A DNA stretch of 64,000 nucleotides, from positions 55,164,672 to 55,228,671 of the forward strand of contig JAQMRL010000003.1 in NCBI GenBank assembly GCA_035578175.1, given 5' to 3'. Source of the DNA: Catonia carolina. Lineage: Eukaryota > Arthropoda > Insecta > Hemiptera > Achilidae. Below, piece after piece: positions 47,026 through 58,875 of this stretch (position 1 is its first letter; each line of letters starts with the position of its first letter). A program made the translations under genes and the position numbers. Below the pieces are notes generated by a model, which searched no databases, was not told where the DNA came from, and saw only the letters and a program-made list of their open reading frames with translations.

Positions 47026-47029
47026 TTTG

Positions 47030-47185
47030 TAGGTCAATTGGTGTAATGGTCAGCTGCTATGCCAAGAGTTCCGAGTAAGATTCCCGGTCAGTTCTGATAC
47101 TTTTCGTCACTCGTTTTCATCTCTTCATCGCCTACAGTAGCCTTAATTTTCATAACATTCGGACGTAAAACAAACAAAAATTGTA
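47030..47185 (+). repeat. tRNA-derived SINE, group C, diverged
   Basis: A-box-like 'ttggtgtaatggtcagc', B-box remnant 'taagattcccggtcag', then 'tcgtcactcgttttcatc' and 'cattcggacgtaaaacaaac' as in group C. Confidence 0.65.
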
Positions 47186-47539
47186 GGTAACCACTAAAGT
47201 TTATGTATTTTTAAATTGCATTCTCAGTTTGTGAATTCTCAGTTTGTCCATGGAAACTTGTCTTGTTTCAACAATAATATTTTAAAATACACAAAATTTA
47301 TTAATTAAATTTTAGTTTTTTCTCTCTTTAATCTAATATCTAGCGCTATACACTAGCAGAACTCCTAGATTTAGTCATTTTCACTTGCCAGTATTATGGG
47401 AAGAGGTCTCCATTGAAATGTTTCAATGAAAGCATTTTCTTTACGCTCCCGTAAGTTTCAATTCAGATGTTAAAATTATTAATTTAGTTTCTATGATAGA
47501 TATGAAATGAAATGAATGAAGTGAAAGTAGTATAAGGTT

Positions 47540-48240
47540 AAATTTCATAGTCGTCAATCATGGGTAATCCATTAGAGAAAAGTGAGTCTGTTCCGGCGTC
47601 CATCTCTTTCTTGGTCACCCACTCTTCTTGTACCCATTGGTTCATGCATTCAAAGGTAATCGGTCCTGTGGCATTTTAAATAAATGATTCGTTCATTGTC
47701 CTTTGTGTTTCGTGATGAACTCATTTAGTGGTTGAGTATCACATTCCTCTCTTATCACCTCATTCCTTTTGTCTTGTTTCGTACATCCTTTGAAATGTCG
47801 AAGGAACCTCATTTCTGCTGTTTGAATCATTGGATTTTGTTTCTAGTTAAGCATTGTAGCTTCACTTCCGAACATCAGTGTCGGTGTGGCCGGCCCGTTG
47901 GCGTAATAGTTAGCGCAACTGGCTTCTACGCCGAAGTCCTGGGTTCGATTCCCGGTCAGGTCTGGTATTTTTTTATCACTCATTTTCATCTGTCATCCTT
48001 CTCACCGTCTGCATTAGTAGTAATTGCAAAACAGTCGGACGTTAAACAAAAAAAAAAAAAGAAATCAGTGTTGGTGTGGCCATCACCTTGTAAAACTTAA
48101 TCTGTGTATCCTTTCTTGCTTTGCCTTTCAGGCTTTGGCTTATAGCCCCACATATTGTATTAAATCTGAATACCTTTTGTTCCACAACTTGATCATAATT
48201 TATAGGTTGTGCTTAAATAATTGGTTAACGTTAGTTAACA
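47540..48240 (-). pseudogene. LINE ORF2 C-terminal relic, split by a SINE
   Basis: The minus strand, after removing the SINE at 47892-48063, gives KARKDTQIKFYKVMATPTLM, FGSEA, IQTAEMRFLRHFKGCTK, RNEVIREECDTQPLNE, HLFKMPQDRLPLNA and PRKRWTPEQT in order. It is closely related to the fragment at 63585-63963. Stops and small shifts remove function. The plus-strand 122- and 87-codon frames here are shadows. Confidence 0.65.
47892..48063 (+). repeat. tRNA-derived SINE group C with 18-bp duplication
   Basis: Complete SINE: A box at 47900-47910, B box at 47942-47952, group C body and an A13-type tail. The flanking direct repeats are 47874-47891 and 48064-48081 (atcagtgtcggtgtggcc), 17 of 18 identical. 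It lies inside the LINE relic. Confidence 0.85.
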
Positions 48241-49090
48241 CAATAGATCCCCACTTCATAATTTTCGGAGTAGTCGTGATTTTTTAAATTTCCTCCCTGA
48301 TTAATTTTAAATAAGTTCGATTTGGGTGTCCGTTAAATTTGTTAAGTACTTTTGTAGTTTATACAAAAAAATTCGTGTGTTTTCTGACATTTGAAACTAT
48401 TGTAATACGTTATGTTGGTAAGTTTTCTTTTTGATTATTTGAATATAAAAATAATATAAGTTTTTTCAAACAGAAAACAGTATTATTGTATTTGTTTCTT
48501 GAATTATGTTGTACTTTCGGTTACTCTTATTATAACTTCTTCATACAAATTTTCATAAGATTGCATTTGTAAACTTTTGCTTATTTGAATTTCAAACGAA
48601 TAGACCTTATTCATTTCTTCATCGTCATAGTTCAAAATGAATATTAGTTTCTTTTAATCTTAAACATTCTAAAGGAACGTAAAGTGCTGAACTGAAAGTA
48701 ATAAGTTTCTTCTGAAAGTTTTATAATGTGTTTAAAAACTGTTTCCATCTTTTCAGACCTTTTTAGTAGTTGTTTGTAATTGACTAAAGTCATTTAAAAC
48801 TCCGTGTCTGTATCTTCGTATCTCCCTTTCTTTCTCAGTCTGAACTTATATATTTCTGGAAAGTGGTATCCCAGATTATTACATCAAATGGATATGATTG
48901 TACTGGTATTTCGTTTGACCTTTTATTTCTACCTTTACATTATTAAGACGCTTTTATGGCTTTAGCGGAATTAAGTAACTTACAAGTACTGAAACTTAAT
49001 TATATTCTTCGCCGATACTTTTCTAAATTTACTTACGCTAAAGTATTTTCTCGTTTTTCCAGAAAAAGTTAATATTGTCTTAAAATTGAA
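48241..49090. other. AT-rich spacer
   Basis: No supported feature. Confidence 0.5.
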
Positions 49091-49094
49091 GATG

Positions 49095-49250
49095 ATTTCA
49101 TGATTTTCATTTTGCATCTTTCACTTATGTTTAAAAATAAGTTATGGTTTTTGAGGTTAGTTTTTTTGTTTATTTCTAATGTTAGGTTATATTGTTAATT
49201 ATTTGCATTGACAAGAGAAAGTTATGTGATTGTTTCGCACCATATTTTTA
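49095..49250 (-). repeat. Family B repeat, left-end fragment in reverse
   Basis: Contains 'gcattgacaagagaaagtta' and 'gtttatttctaatgttagg', the reverse of the first ~150 bases of family B. Confidence 0.6.
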
Positions 49251-49597
49251 TAACACATATACTAATACCAAAAACAAAATATAATTACCAATAGGGTTTT
49301 CTTGCGTTACCTAGAAATTCAGTGTTAGGGTAAAAAGGATTGTTTGTTAAATTTTTCATGTGAAGCTTAAACGGATCTGTAGTAATCGAACTCATTGCGT
49401 AAATCGGGAGAAAGTCAGTGCACTTGCCTATTTTATAGCAATTTAAGGTATTCGGGTTCATACTTAGGTTTATTGTGTTTATCTGTATGAAACAGTGTTT
49501 TGTAGTGTGTGAGGTATTCATGATTGAAATTATTTCTATCCAACAGGTTAATGTTCTTAAGATATCAAGTTGAAATTTTCTTGTAAACTTTTAAAAA

Positions 49598-50544
49598 AAT
49601 CTGGTGTGAACACACACAACTTTCTCTTGCCAATACAAGTAATTAACAATATAACTTAACATTAGTAATAAAACAGAAACAAACGAGAAAACTAACCTCA
49701 ATAAACATAACCTAAATTTAATCATGAGTGAAAGACGCAAAATGAAAATGGAACTCAGTTTGGCATAAAAAATACGGAAAATCACTCTTTGACGCTAAAC
49801 TAGGCTCTGTATAGAGAAATGCTCAAAATGAAAGTTTTAGATCTTTTAATTTACTATAAATTTGATTATATAAACTTTTGTCGTAAAATGCATGGTACAT
49901 ACTAAGGCTGAAATCTTTAAAAAATCGATTTTTTTACACGTTTTCGTGGGGAAAAAACAGAAAATCGCTAATTAACGCTAATTAGCGTTATACAAAGAAA
50001 TGTTTGAAATAAAAGTTGTGGGATTTTAAATTTTCTACATATTTTGTTATATACATTTTTGCTCAAAAATTCATATTAAAGCCACAATCTTAAATGAACA
50101 ATTTTTTGCGAGAAAACTGCCTCTCCAAGAAATTCAGCAGACATAGCGCCTACCTTATCTTGTAGAGCATAAAAAATTTAGTAAATGAGGCGATTTAAAA
50201 AAAATCGTAAGAGCCGTTTTTGAGAAAATTGCAAAAAAGTGAAAAATGACCCGAATAAACTACTACTTCCGGTTGACCGATTTTGATGAAAATGTTCGTG
50301 TCAAGTTCTCTTGTAGTACCTAAGTTAAGTTTAAGGTTTCAACTTCGTACGATGTTCCGTTCGACAGATATTTTGTTCACACACGCGCGCGCTCTCGCAC
50401 ACACACACAGACCAATCGCTAAAAATATGTTTTTTTTTGTTCAGGGGGTCTGAAAACGTGTAGTTTCGGTGAAAACTCGATTTAGAAAAATCGACATGAA
50501 AACAATACTTTCCTTCCTGTATATTCATATAGGCAAGAGAAAGT
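49598..50544 (+). repeat. Family B repeat, long copy 3
   Basis: From 'atctggtgtgaacacacac' to 'ataggcaagagaaagtaa', with 'ccggttgaccgattttgatg' and a CA/CG/CT tract at 50379-50410. Confidence 0.8.
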
Positions 50545-50762
50545 AAAAATGCATATCTTTTGTTATTGGTCTAATTAAGTAGGTATTATACTGACAAAAT
50601 ATATTTGTTGATAAATGCATCCAAATATCTTGTAATTATTACTAATTGCTTACCTACGGCTAGATAATCTGTAAAAAATAATTTCCGTAATGACTTGTTT
50701 TGAAAATTTACTTGGCGTATTATCATAACATGTTACAAGATAAAAATATGTTAAAACGAAAT

Positions 50763-51034
50763 GGTTTTTTAAGTAATATATTTTAAAAATAATGATTCCA
50801 AGAAAAACATTAGGGCCCACGTCGAAATATCAAAAATTTCAGTCACAGAATCTTTTTTTTAATATAATATGTATATTTTTTGTATTTCCTGTACACGGTT
50901 ATTTAAGTAATGTATTTTTAAAATAATGATTACAAGAAAAACATTACGGCCTACGTCAAAATATTAAAAATTTCAGTCGCAGAATCTTTTTTTAATATAA
51001 TATGTAGCCTATATTTTCTGTATTTGCTGTACAC
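50763..51034. repeat. Tandem duplication of a ~135-base unit, diverged
   Basis: Unit 1 is 50763-50896 and unit 2 is 50897-51034. Shared blocks include 'aagaaaaacatta', 'aaaaatttcagtc' and a 'tgtacac' end. Differences at many sites indicate age. Confidence 0.8.
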
Positions 51035-51262
51035 GATTCATTGTTTTTATTGTAAAAAGTAAAGTAAATAAATTATTTTATGCCAAAAATATACAATATA
51101 TTTTCGCTATTCGTAAATTATTTTTTAATTCCTTATATGTGTAGGATGTTGCAATCTGTTCAATTCAGAACAATAAGGAACCCCATGACCCAATGAGATG
51201 AGGATGATGTGTATGACGTGTAAATGAGGTGTAGTCTTGTACAGACCCAGGTCGACTACTCC

Positions 51263-51294
51263 TAAGAGACGTATGGTCAACCATACGTCTCTTA
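51263..51294. repeat. Perfect hairpin, 15-bp stem, 2-base loop
   Basis: Stem 'taagagacgtatggt' (51263-51277), loop ca, and exact complement at 51280-51294. Confidence 0.9.
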
Positions 51295-51297
51295 TAC

Positions 51298-51325
51298 GTT
51301 GGGGTTCAATCAATTGAACCCCAAC
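51298..51325. repeat. Perfect hairpin, 13-bp stem, 2-base loop
   Basis: Stem 'gttggggttcaat' (51298-51310), loop ca, and exact complement at 51313-51325, three bases from the first hairpin. Confidence 0.9.
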
Positions 51326-51559
51326 CAACAAAGTACACCGGCAACCACTGTCTAGTATTCAAATCCGTATAAAAGTAACTACCTTTACTAGGATTTGAAC
51401 CAGGAACCTTCGTCTCCAAAATCAACTATTAAACAACTGACTCACGGGGACGACTTTACCTCTAAACCAACCTGGTGGATCATTCGTAGAAATTAATACA
51501 AATAACAGTAAAAAATAAAAATAAATAGTTAGTAAAAATGTAAACAACAAAACAATTCC

Positions 51560-51650
51560 AAGCTGCTCTATTGGTGTGGTGGTAAAGAATACTACATACC
51601 GAAACGTCCTGGATTTGATTCGCGGTTAGGGTCACACAAAAACAGTGGTC
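51560..51650 (+). repeat. tRNA-like SINE head, unassigned group
   Basis: 'ttggtgtggtggtaaagaat' resembles an A box and 'ggatttgattcgcgg' a B box ~45 bases later. The following body is not like groups C-E. Confidence 0.4.
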
Positions 51651-51751
51651 ATTTTAGCTTTAAGGATTCAAAATGTTTACTATTACACCTTCAACAAATT
51701 ATAAAACTGGAAAATATTGTCGAGGAAGAGCCGTACCTTAACTCTGGTAGA

Positions 51752-51994
51752 TCATAATGATATGTTACCAGAACTATTTCGATTCGTATAACTGGTTAAA
51801 AAGTCTTCCTCAAAAATTGTTTTAAAACAACAGTATTTCCAGTAATTACAAAATTCTGTCGAGGGATTGTAATCTGTTCTATTTCTTGACGAGGTCTGCT
51901 TCCTTCGGAAATTTAAAAACTGACACAACCAGCATTTACTCTGGTCAGATTTGTAATTACTTTTACATCTCGGTACACAACATTTCGGCGCCAT
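51752..51994 (-). pseudogene. THAP zinc-finger domain fragment, frameshifted
   Basis: Starts at ATG 51994 with MAPKCCVPRCKSNYKSDQ, the opening of a THAP (C2CH) DNA-binding domain with its first Cys pair. After codon ~20 a frame change is needed to read VSVFKFPKEADLVKK, the next conserved THAP block ('FxFPK' and the Trp-containing helix), and that frame soon hits a stop. In insects THAP domains occur in P-element-like transposases and in host proteins. The absence of downstream exons and the repeat-rich setting favour a transposon relic. Confidence 0.6.
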
Positions 51995-52044
51995 CGATCT
52001 GATGTATATATAATAAAATAAACTAATTTATACAATGTTTTTTT

Positions 52045-52193
52045 TACTTTCTGTTGCCTATATGAATATATAGGAAGGAAAGTATTGGTTTCATGTCGAT
52101 TTTTCGAAATCCTGTTTTCACCAGTTATACACTTTCAGACCCCCTGAACCCAGAAAACATATTTAGCGGTTGTTCTGTGCGTGTGTGCGCGCG

Positions 52194-52235
<42 letters not shown>
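52045..52235 (-). repeat. Family B repeat, right-end fragment in reverse
   Basis: Starts 'actttctgttgcctatatg', continues 'aggaaggaaagtattgg' and 'catgtcgatttttcgaaat', and is cut off at a (CA)n tract (about 52197-52232). Confidence 0.7.
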
Positions 52236-52236
<1 letters not shown>

Positions 52237-54105
52237 TTGCCAGTTTAAGTATGTGACATCATGTCGGACTGTTTACCTGAATTGACAGACTGGATTGTCA
52301 ATGGATAGTAGCCCCCACCCCCCGCATTACCCAGTCTATTTTAAAAATTCTACCACAACATTGGCCAATCAATATTTCATGTTATTAACATATTTGTACT
52401 AAGATTTTACGCTGAATAAAACTATAGTTTGCCCGTGCCGAACGATCGACCAGTTACCGAGATAGATAGGGTTCAGAATACTGTTAATAAATCAAAATTT
52501 AAATATCGTACGAATTTTAAATTTCGTACACGCTGTAAGAATATAATTTTCAATATTGTGTTAACATTTCAAACTTTTGGGTCAAATAATTATCGAGTTA
52601 CACGCCTCTAAACGCATGACATTTGTTGCGTTAGCAAAAAAAAACTGGGTCTTTTGTCTTCCAACCTCGATAAGGCAATTTTAAACAACATTAAAAATAT
52701 AGGACTATTAAGGGTCAACTCAGAATATAATGAGCTGAATTTTGATGTAAATTATGTTAAAATTTGACTCATAGTTTTGGAGAAGCAAGGGTTCAAACTC
52801 GGGTGTCTATGATTATGAAACTGATAGTAGTGTAGATCACGAAAGGTGTTCCTTTGAAATGATAATAGTGTATTGCCTGAAGTTTTTGACCCAAAGTATT
52901 CGTGTTCAGTCACCACCTCTTCCCGTTTTGAGCTTTCCTTGTAGCGCCATCCTCAGTAACTCGCATTTTCCTCCTCTCACGATATGTCCAATATATGAAA
53001 TGTCTCTTCTCTAAAAATTAAATTACTTATTAAGACATGATAATCTATAAAGAATACAAAAACCGGAGTTTATAAATGAAGAGCCAAGTTTAACCAAATT
53101 ATGTAAGTCTATTTTGTAAGAAAAGATTAGTAGATTATTTCGTGATCAAAAAGAGCGTTATAAAATTGATTTGGTAACTTTGCAAAAGACACTCTGCAAA
53201 AGAAGTAATAGTTGAGATTTTTTGTTTAGAAATATTAAACCCGAAATAAGTATAGTTTTATTTCAGCTGTATGATTGAGTGAAGAATAAATGCAGCCGAC
53301 GTCACGCATTTAGTTTGTTTTAAATGTCAGATTCAGAATGTAAGCTATTATTTTAGTTATGATAAAATAAGAAACACATGAGTACATTCATAAGTAAAGA
53401 GATTAACCTATATCAAATGATCATAAAGAAAAGTGTTGGTATCTGTCGTATAAAAAAATGATTAACTGCATAATTATAAAATGTTAATCACGATAAAATA
53501 ATTTATAATAAATCAGTGAAAGAGAGAGAAAAAAATAAAAACTGTTTAGTTCATCATTCCCTTAATTATCTGATCTCACGGGTTTATAATCTTTCTCATC
53601 ATCGCTATAAGTTATAGACATACGAACTAAACTAATACATGATAAAACGGATCGTTATAGTTTGTTCGTTAACATGACACCAATATGGATTCTGCAAGCA
53701 CAGCAAGAAAATAGTTCATTGTTCCGTAATGCGAGTCCTTCAGTTATGTCCTTGTAAGATTTCTCACAAACATTTGTGTCCTGGATGAGTAAATCTATTA
53801 ACAATAAATGTGTGAGTGTGATAATTGCTAAGTAAACAATTATTTATTATTTCTTGTTTAACTGCTCACTGTTTTCTATTTGTACGTTCAGTAGCTACAT
53901 CAATGTCAATAATTTTCTTCGGATTACTTCATTCTTACGTTCGAATAAATAAGGTGAAAAATTGTTATGGTATAATTCGGGTTAACCAAAACGGGTCTGG
54001 TTTTATAAACATCGGGTCAACGAGATCTCAGTGTAATAGAAATATCCAGAAATGTTTATTTCATTTATGTAGGTATGTCTTTTCGGTTTAACCAACTACA
54101 TATCA
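52236..54105. other. Spacer, nothing firmly recognised
   Basis: No gene supported. Around 52780-52830 there is a weak 'gggttcaaactcggg' on the plus strand that could be an inverted, worn tRNA-like head. The remainder is AT-rich. Confidence 0.4.
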
Positions 54106-54109
54106 CGTC

Positions 54110-54330
54110 ATTTTTCCTGTATCTTCTTTGGGTAATTCTTGGGTAATCTTTGTCCAGTAATCCCTGTGCGTTATCTATGTTCCTCTTTCTTCTCTTCAGT
54201 CCAGGTCTTTCCTGATTTTGGGTTTGGTGTTTTTTTGAAACCTTGGTGATTTTGTACTCAACTGAACACTTCTTCCCCAGAAATTAATTTCTTTAGATAG
54301 TATTCTATTTTTAAATCTTTTTAGTGAACC
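54110..54330 (-). pseudogene. LINE ORF2 extreme C-terminus relic
   Basis: The minus strand reads VQNHQGFKKTPNPKSGKTWT followed by EEKKEEHR and a broken 'ERMRDYW'. It matches the C-terminal pattern 'F--KV---GF......TWTEE.K.EHS.RM..YW' of LINE ORF2, related to but distinct from the 7826-8010 type. Confidence 0.5.
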
Positions 54331-57125
54331 CAAATCTATGAGCCATAAATTTAGAAGATTCAAAAGAATTTAGAAGAATTTCAAGATTTTAGAACAGCCA
54401 AAAAATGGAAGATTCTTTTCTTAGTGCTACAAAATATGTGATTACTCAACAAAACAAGATTGTACCATTGTGGTAATAGCCCTACCTCTGCAAACAATTT
54501 CTAAAATATTATTGTCAGGTATACCAGTTCAATGACCCCTTATCATTTTGTGTATCTTTTCCTAACTTTCCAACGCTCATATATTTTATTTTCCCAATTT
54601 TACAATCTAATTCCCTACTTGTCCTACTGTTAAATTAACTTGCTCTTACTGTTGATGGAAGACTAATTATATCAACATTGCGAATAGTTTGTTGTAACAT
54701 TATAATAACATACATTCCGTTGAACCTTTGAAACAACTTTTGTTATAAGATCGAATGGAAGTGTTTAAAAATCAATTCTTATCCTTCAAATTTTTGTTTA
54801 GAATTGTCTTCTTGATAGTTATACTAATGTTAACAAGTGATACAGCAATTACTATTTCCAAAGTACACAATTCTTTCACTGGAATAGTATTAGTTTTGTT
54901 TGAAATTGTGATTGTGGTTGCTGTAGAAATGTACAGTATGTACTACATAGGTGCATACACACAAACACACGCACAAAGAGTACTAGTGTCATTGTGGTAT
55001 GGTTGTACAGAAACTACTGGCTAATAGTTGTTTTGCTTTACGTAAAGTTTTCCTTCTGGAATAAACCGAAGAAGGAACTTTAGTTTAATTACAAATGTAA
55101 TTACACTCTTGGGTTTTGCCCAGTTTTAGTAATGTCTAAAGTGAACATCATGTTTATGTTGGTTTCTAGTTAACTTTCACAGAAATACTACGATATTTTA
55201 CCAAAGTATGCTTTTGTATCAAATTGGTAATAGTATTATTGAAATTGTATTTGAATATTTTATTAATAACATGTAAATTAATGACTTAATTAATTGTGTT
55301 TGTTGTTTCTTTTACATTTCATTAATAATGTTAAGAACGTTTTCTAAAGATTATCTACGTAAACTATTTTAATACATAATAGCAAAATACACTCAATTAT
55401 GACGAAATTTTCAAAAACATAAAACCTGAAACTTGAACTTTGTATGTAAGTTTCACTTGGTCGTAGGTTAAAAGGGGAGTTCATACCGAGAATTCGATTC
55501 CATGACCAATTTTTTGGATTTTATTGAATATTAATGTTTGGAATTTTCTTTTTAATTTGGTGTATAATGTATATGCATATTTATGATCTCTATAAATACT
55601 TTAAATATTTTTTTTTTTTACGTTTGCAAGTTCGGAATTTTGGACAGGAAAATTTTCAGACATAGTCATTTATTTATTACTCTGAAACTACACAATCTAA
55701 AAGGCTGTGGAAGAGGTCATTTTTTCCTTGGTTTCTATTGGATTTGTAGGTTATATTTTTACATAGGTAGTATGGTATAATTGATTTTGTATAGTGGTTT
55801 GAAAGAGAAAAAATAGTTTTTTCTGGTGTTATTTCTGTGTTTATTTTATTGAATATTATTTATTTTAATTTATAAACATGTTTTTTTCTTACAAAAGACC
55901 CATTTTCCTCAGAAACCACAAAACATAAAGAAATAATTTTTTTACTGTGTCTTCAGTAGGTTATAGTGGTACTGCGGATCCTCTTTCAGCATTGTACATG
56001 TGAAATTTTATGAAAAAATATTTTTAAAAAAATTGACTCCGTCAAAAAAATCATAACTTTTTTAAAATTTGTTATATTTTAATATCTGAAAATCAGTAGC
56101 TTCTTCTTGTATTCATAAACAATCCCTTAAATTTACAGCTTTCAAACATTAATAGTTACGGAGATAATGGGTCTCAAAATTTGCTAATTTATTATTGGCA
56201 GGATACGCGGTATGAACTCTTAAAACAAGTTTGAAGACATCTAAATCGATCTAAAGTGGAAAATTGGAAAATGGTTTTTAGGCGAAAAATGAACATAAAT
56301 AAAAATTAAAGAGGATTAAAAATGCCTACAATTTGTGGTTTTCATATCGTATGCTTAGTTTACCGGAAATTTATGATTTCCTTCAAATAATCGGTTCGTT
56401 CAAAAGCTCGACTTATAACGTATTTTAGGCGAAAAATTCATGTAATTAAAAGAAAAAAAACTTAAAATTGCTGCAACTTTTTTATTTACAGATTTTCATT
56501 TCGACGTTTAGGTTAGCTTAGTTTATATTGAAAAGCTACATAAAAATAGAGTTTTCTAAAATTACAGCATGTAACGTAAATGTATAGCCCTACAAATAAA
56601 ATTAAGAAAATAGGAGTATTAAAATTTGTTCTTTACGTTTACTTGACCGACGCCACGCTCAAAATTAACACAATTTGGACGTATGTTGTTCATCTATGGG
56701 AGCCTGGAAAGCTGTCATATGAGAAACATGTCCAAGCATTACAAAATATACTTACGTCTTCAAACGATAACACAATTCCCCATTTTCCTAATAACGACAC
56801 TCTTCACATTCTCGTAAACTTTCTACTCGTTTACGACAGTAGCGCAACAATGAAAAACAAAACAATACAGTAAAAATTCATCACACACCGATTCTATTGT
56901 ACACAATATGCGCTCGAAATTGATCCCGGGTAACCCCTCGAGAAGGCTCAAACGCCATTGGCTAAGAGACCAACTCCGCGTGGATCAATGTCGGAGCTGT
57001 CGTACTGACTGATAGCTCCGCCATTAAAATTCAAGCCAATGTACTCTGTTTTCTATATTGACTTATTGCTAAAATATTTAAATAATTGTAAATACTCAAT
57101 AAATTAAATAAATCAATCGTTGTTA
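54331..57125. other. AT-rich spacer with unrecognised short frames
   Basis: Frames at 54755-55024, 55583-55780 and 56580-56873 have no domain I recognise. The last is followed by a GC-richer stretch (56890-57015) of unknown nature. Confidence 0.4.
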
Positions 57126-57127
57126 AA

Positions 57128-58053
57128 AATTGGTGTGAAACACTCACACAACTTTCTCTTGCAAATTCAAATAATGAACAATCTAACCTAACGTTAGTAA
57201 TAAACAAAAAAATTATCCTGAAAAAACATAACCTCATTTTAATCATGATTGAAAGACGCAAAATTAAAATGGAACTCAGTTTGGCTTAAAAATACTGATA
57301 ATCACATTTTCACGCTAAATTAAACTCTGTAGAGAAAAATGCTTTAAATAAAAGTTGTAGGTCTTTTAATTTACTATATAAATATGATTATATACGCTTT
57401 TGTCGTAAAATGAATACTAAGGCTGAAATCTTAAAAAAAAATCGATTTTGTTTTTTTACAGATTTTCATGAAAAAAAAAACAGAAAAAAGCTAATTACCG
57501 CTAAACTAAGCGTTATACAAAGAAATGTTTGAAATAAACATTGTAATATTTTATTCTCTAAAACTTTTATTGTACAAATTTTTGCGCTAAAATGCCCATT
57601 AAAGCCGCAATCTTTAAAAAAAAACAATTTTTTGCGAGAAAACAGCCCCTGCAAGATTTTGAGTAGACATGGCCCCTACCTTATCTTGTAGAGCATAAAA
57701 AATTTAGTAAATGAGGCGATTTAAATAAAAATCGTAGGAGCCGTTTTTGAGAAAATCGCAAAAAAGTGAAAAATGATACGAACAAACTACTACATCCGGT
57801 TGGCCAAATTTGATGAAAATGTTCGTGTCGGATCCGATAGTAGTATCTAACTTAGGGTAATATTCAAGTTTCAAGTACGTAAGACGTTCCGTTTTTGAAA
57901 TACCACACTCACTCACACAGACCAGTCGCTAAAAACAAGTGTTTTGGGTTCAGGGATCTGAAAACGTGTAGATCCGCTGAAAACTCGATTTCAAAAAATC
58001 GACATGAAAACAGTACTTTCCTTCCTATATATTCATTTAGGCAAGAGAAAGTA
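57128..58053 (+). repeat. Family B repeat, long copy 4
   Basis: From 'ttggtgtgaaacactcac' to 'aggcaagagaaagtaa'. The internal microsatellite is reduced to 'cactcactcacaca' near 57905-57918. Confidence 0.8.
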
Positions 58054-58214
58054 ATATATTAAGTCTATTTTTTCATTTAAAAAAATACATCAAAGTCAGT
58101 TCATTTATCGAACCGATGATGAGTTGGCTAACACCGTTTACAAACTTATGGTTTAACCTGCAATTGCCAAAATCAAAATTTATCAGTTCGTCAAAAAAGG
58201 GAGTCCTGTTTATT

Positions 58215-58395
58215 TAGAAAGTTTCCGGTGTGGCGATTGTAAGTCGCATCAACAGCTCGGTCATTATTGACTACGTTGGGATATGTAACGGTGAATTTAA
58301 CTTGTTAAAATTTCCAGACTATGGCCGGGAGTCAAACCCGGACCTCCGCGTGGTAGGATAGCGCGCTACCACTACGCTACGGCGGAGGCGGGCCC
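58215..58395 (-). repeat. tRNA-derived SINE group D, well preserved head
   Basis: The minus strand begins 'cgcctccgccgtagcgtagt' with A box 'tagcgtagtgg', then 'gggtttgactcccgg' as B box, and ends with 'gttgatgcgactta'. It matches the SINE at 6713-7716. Confidence 0.75.
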
Positions 58396-58870
58396 TTCCT
58401 TTACATTTATTCAAAATATGTAGTTATAAATTAGGCTAAATAACAAATTGGGAATTTTTTTAAGGTTATAATGGTTTTGTAATACAGATAAAGCAGACCT
58501 ACAGGTTATTACATTAAAAATGTACCATATTTATTTATTTACCATTCTCTTTCCTAAATTTGATATTGCATTATAGCTTGTAACCTTGGATCTTGTATCT
58601 CTGATTGATTTTTAGATAAAAATTTCTAAAATGTCATTTTTGTTATTTCAACCACTGATTAGATTTGACAGCGATCAATGTCACTGATAATATTAGTTAC
58701 TGTAGTATTGGTTTTTTTATCTACGAGTATTTTGAGCTTTATCATGATTTTGGAAATAACAATAACGTAATGAAAATAACAAGATATAAAATAACAAGAA
58801 ATAACAATAATGATCTGAGATGATAGAAACACTTGTTTTATAATCGGTTTTGTTGGTGGTTTAAATTTTG
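58396..58870. other. AT-rich spacer
   Basis: No supported feature. Confidence 0.5.
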
Positions 58871-58875
58871 TACAT

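Larger units (their letters stand above)
51140..51480 (-). repeat. tRNA-derived SINE, group E
   Basis: The minus strand starts 'tccaccaggttggtttagag' (A-box region), then 'ggttcctggttcaaatcc' (B box), then a long body with 'gtagttacttttatacgg', 'gaatactag' and the 'ggttggggttcaat' region. It ends with 'tacacctcatttacacgtc' and 'catcctcatctcat'. I recall this type from hemipteran genomes (memory, not verified). It contains two perfect hairpins. Confidence 0.65.

Noticed and set aside
47732..48287. Plus-strand frames of 122 and 87 codons
   Set aside because: They run through a SINE and the antisense strand of a LINE relic.
56580..56873. 97-codon plus-strand frame as a host exon
   Set aside because: Peptide not recognised; no clear splice context. 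Left as unassigned.
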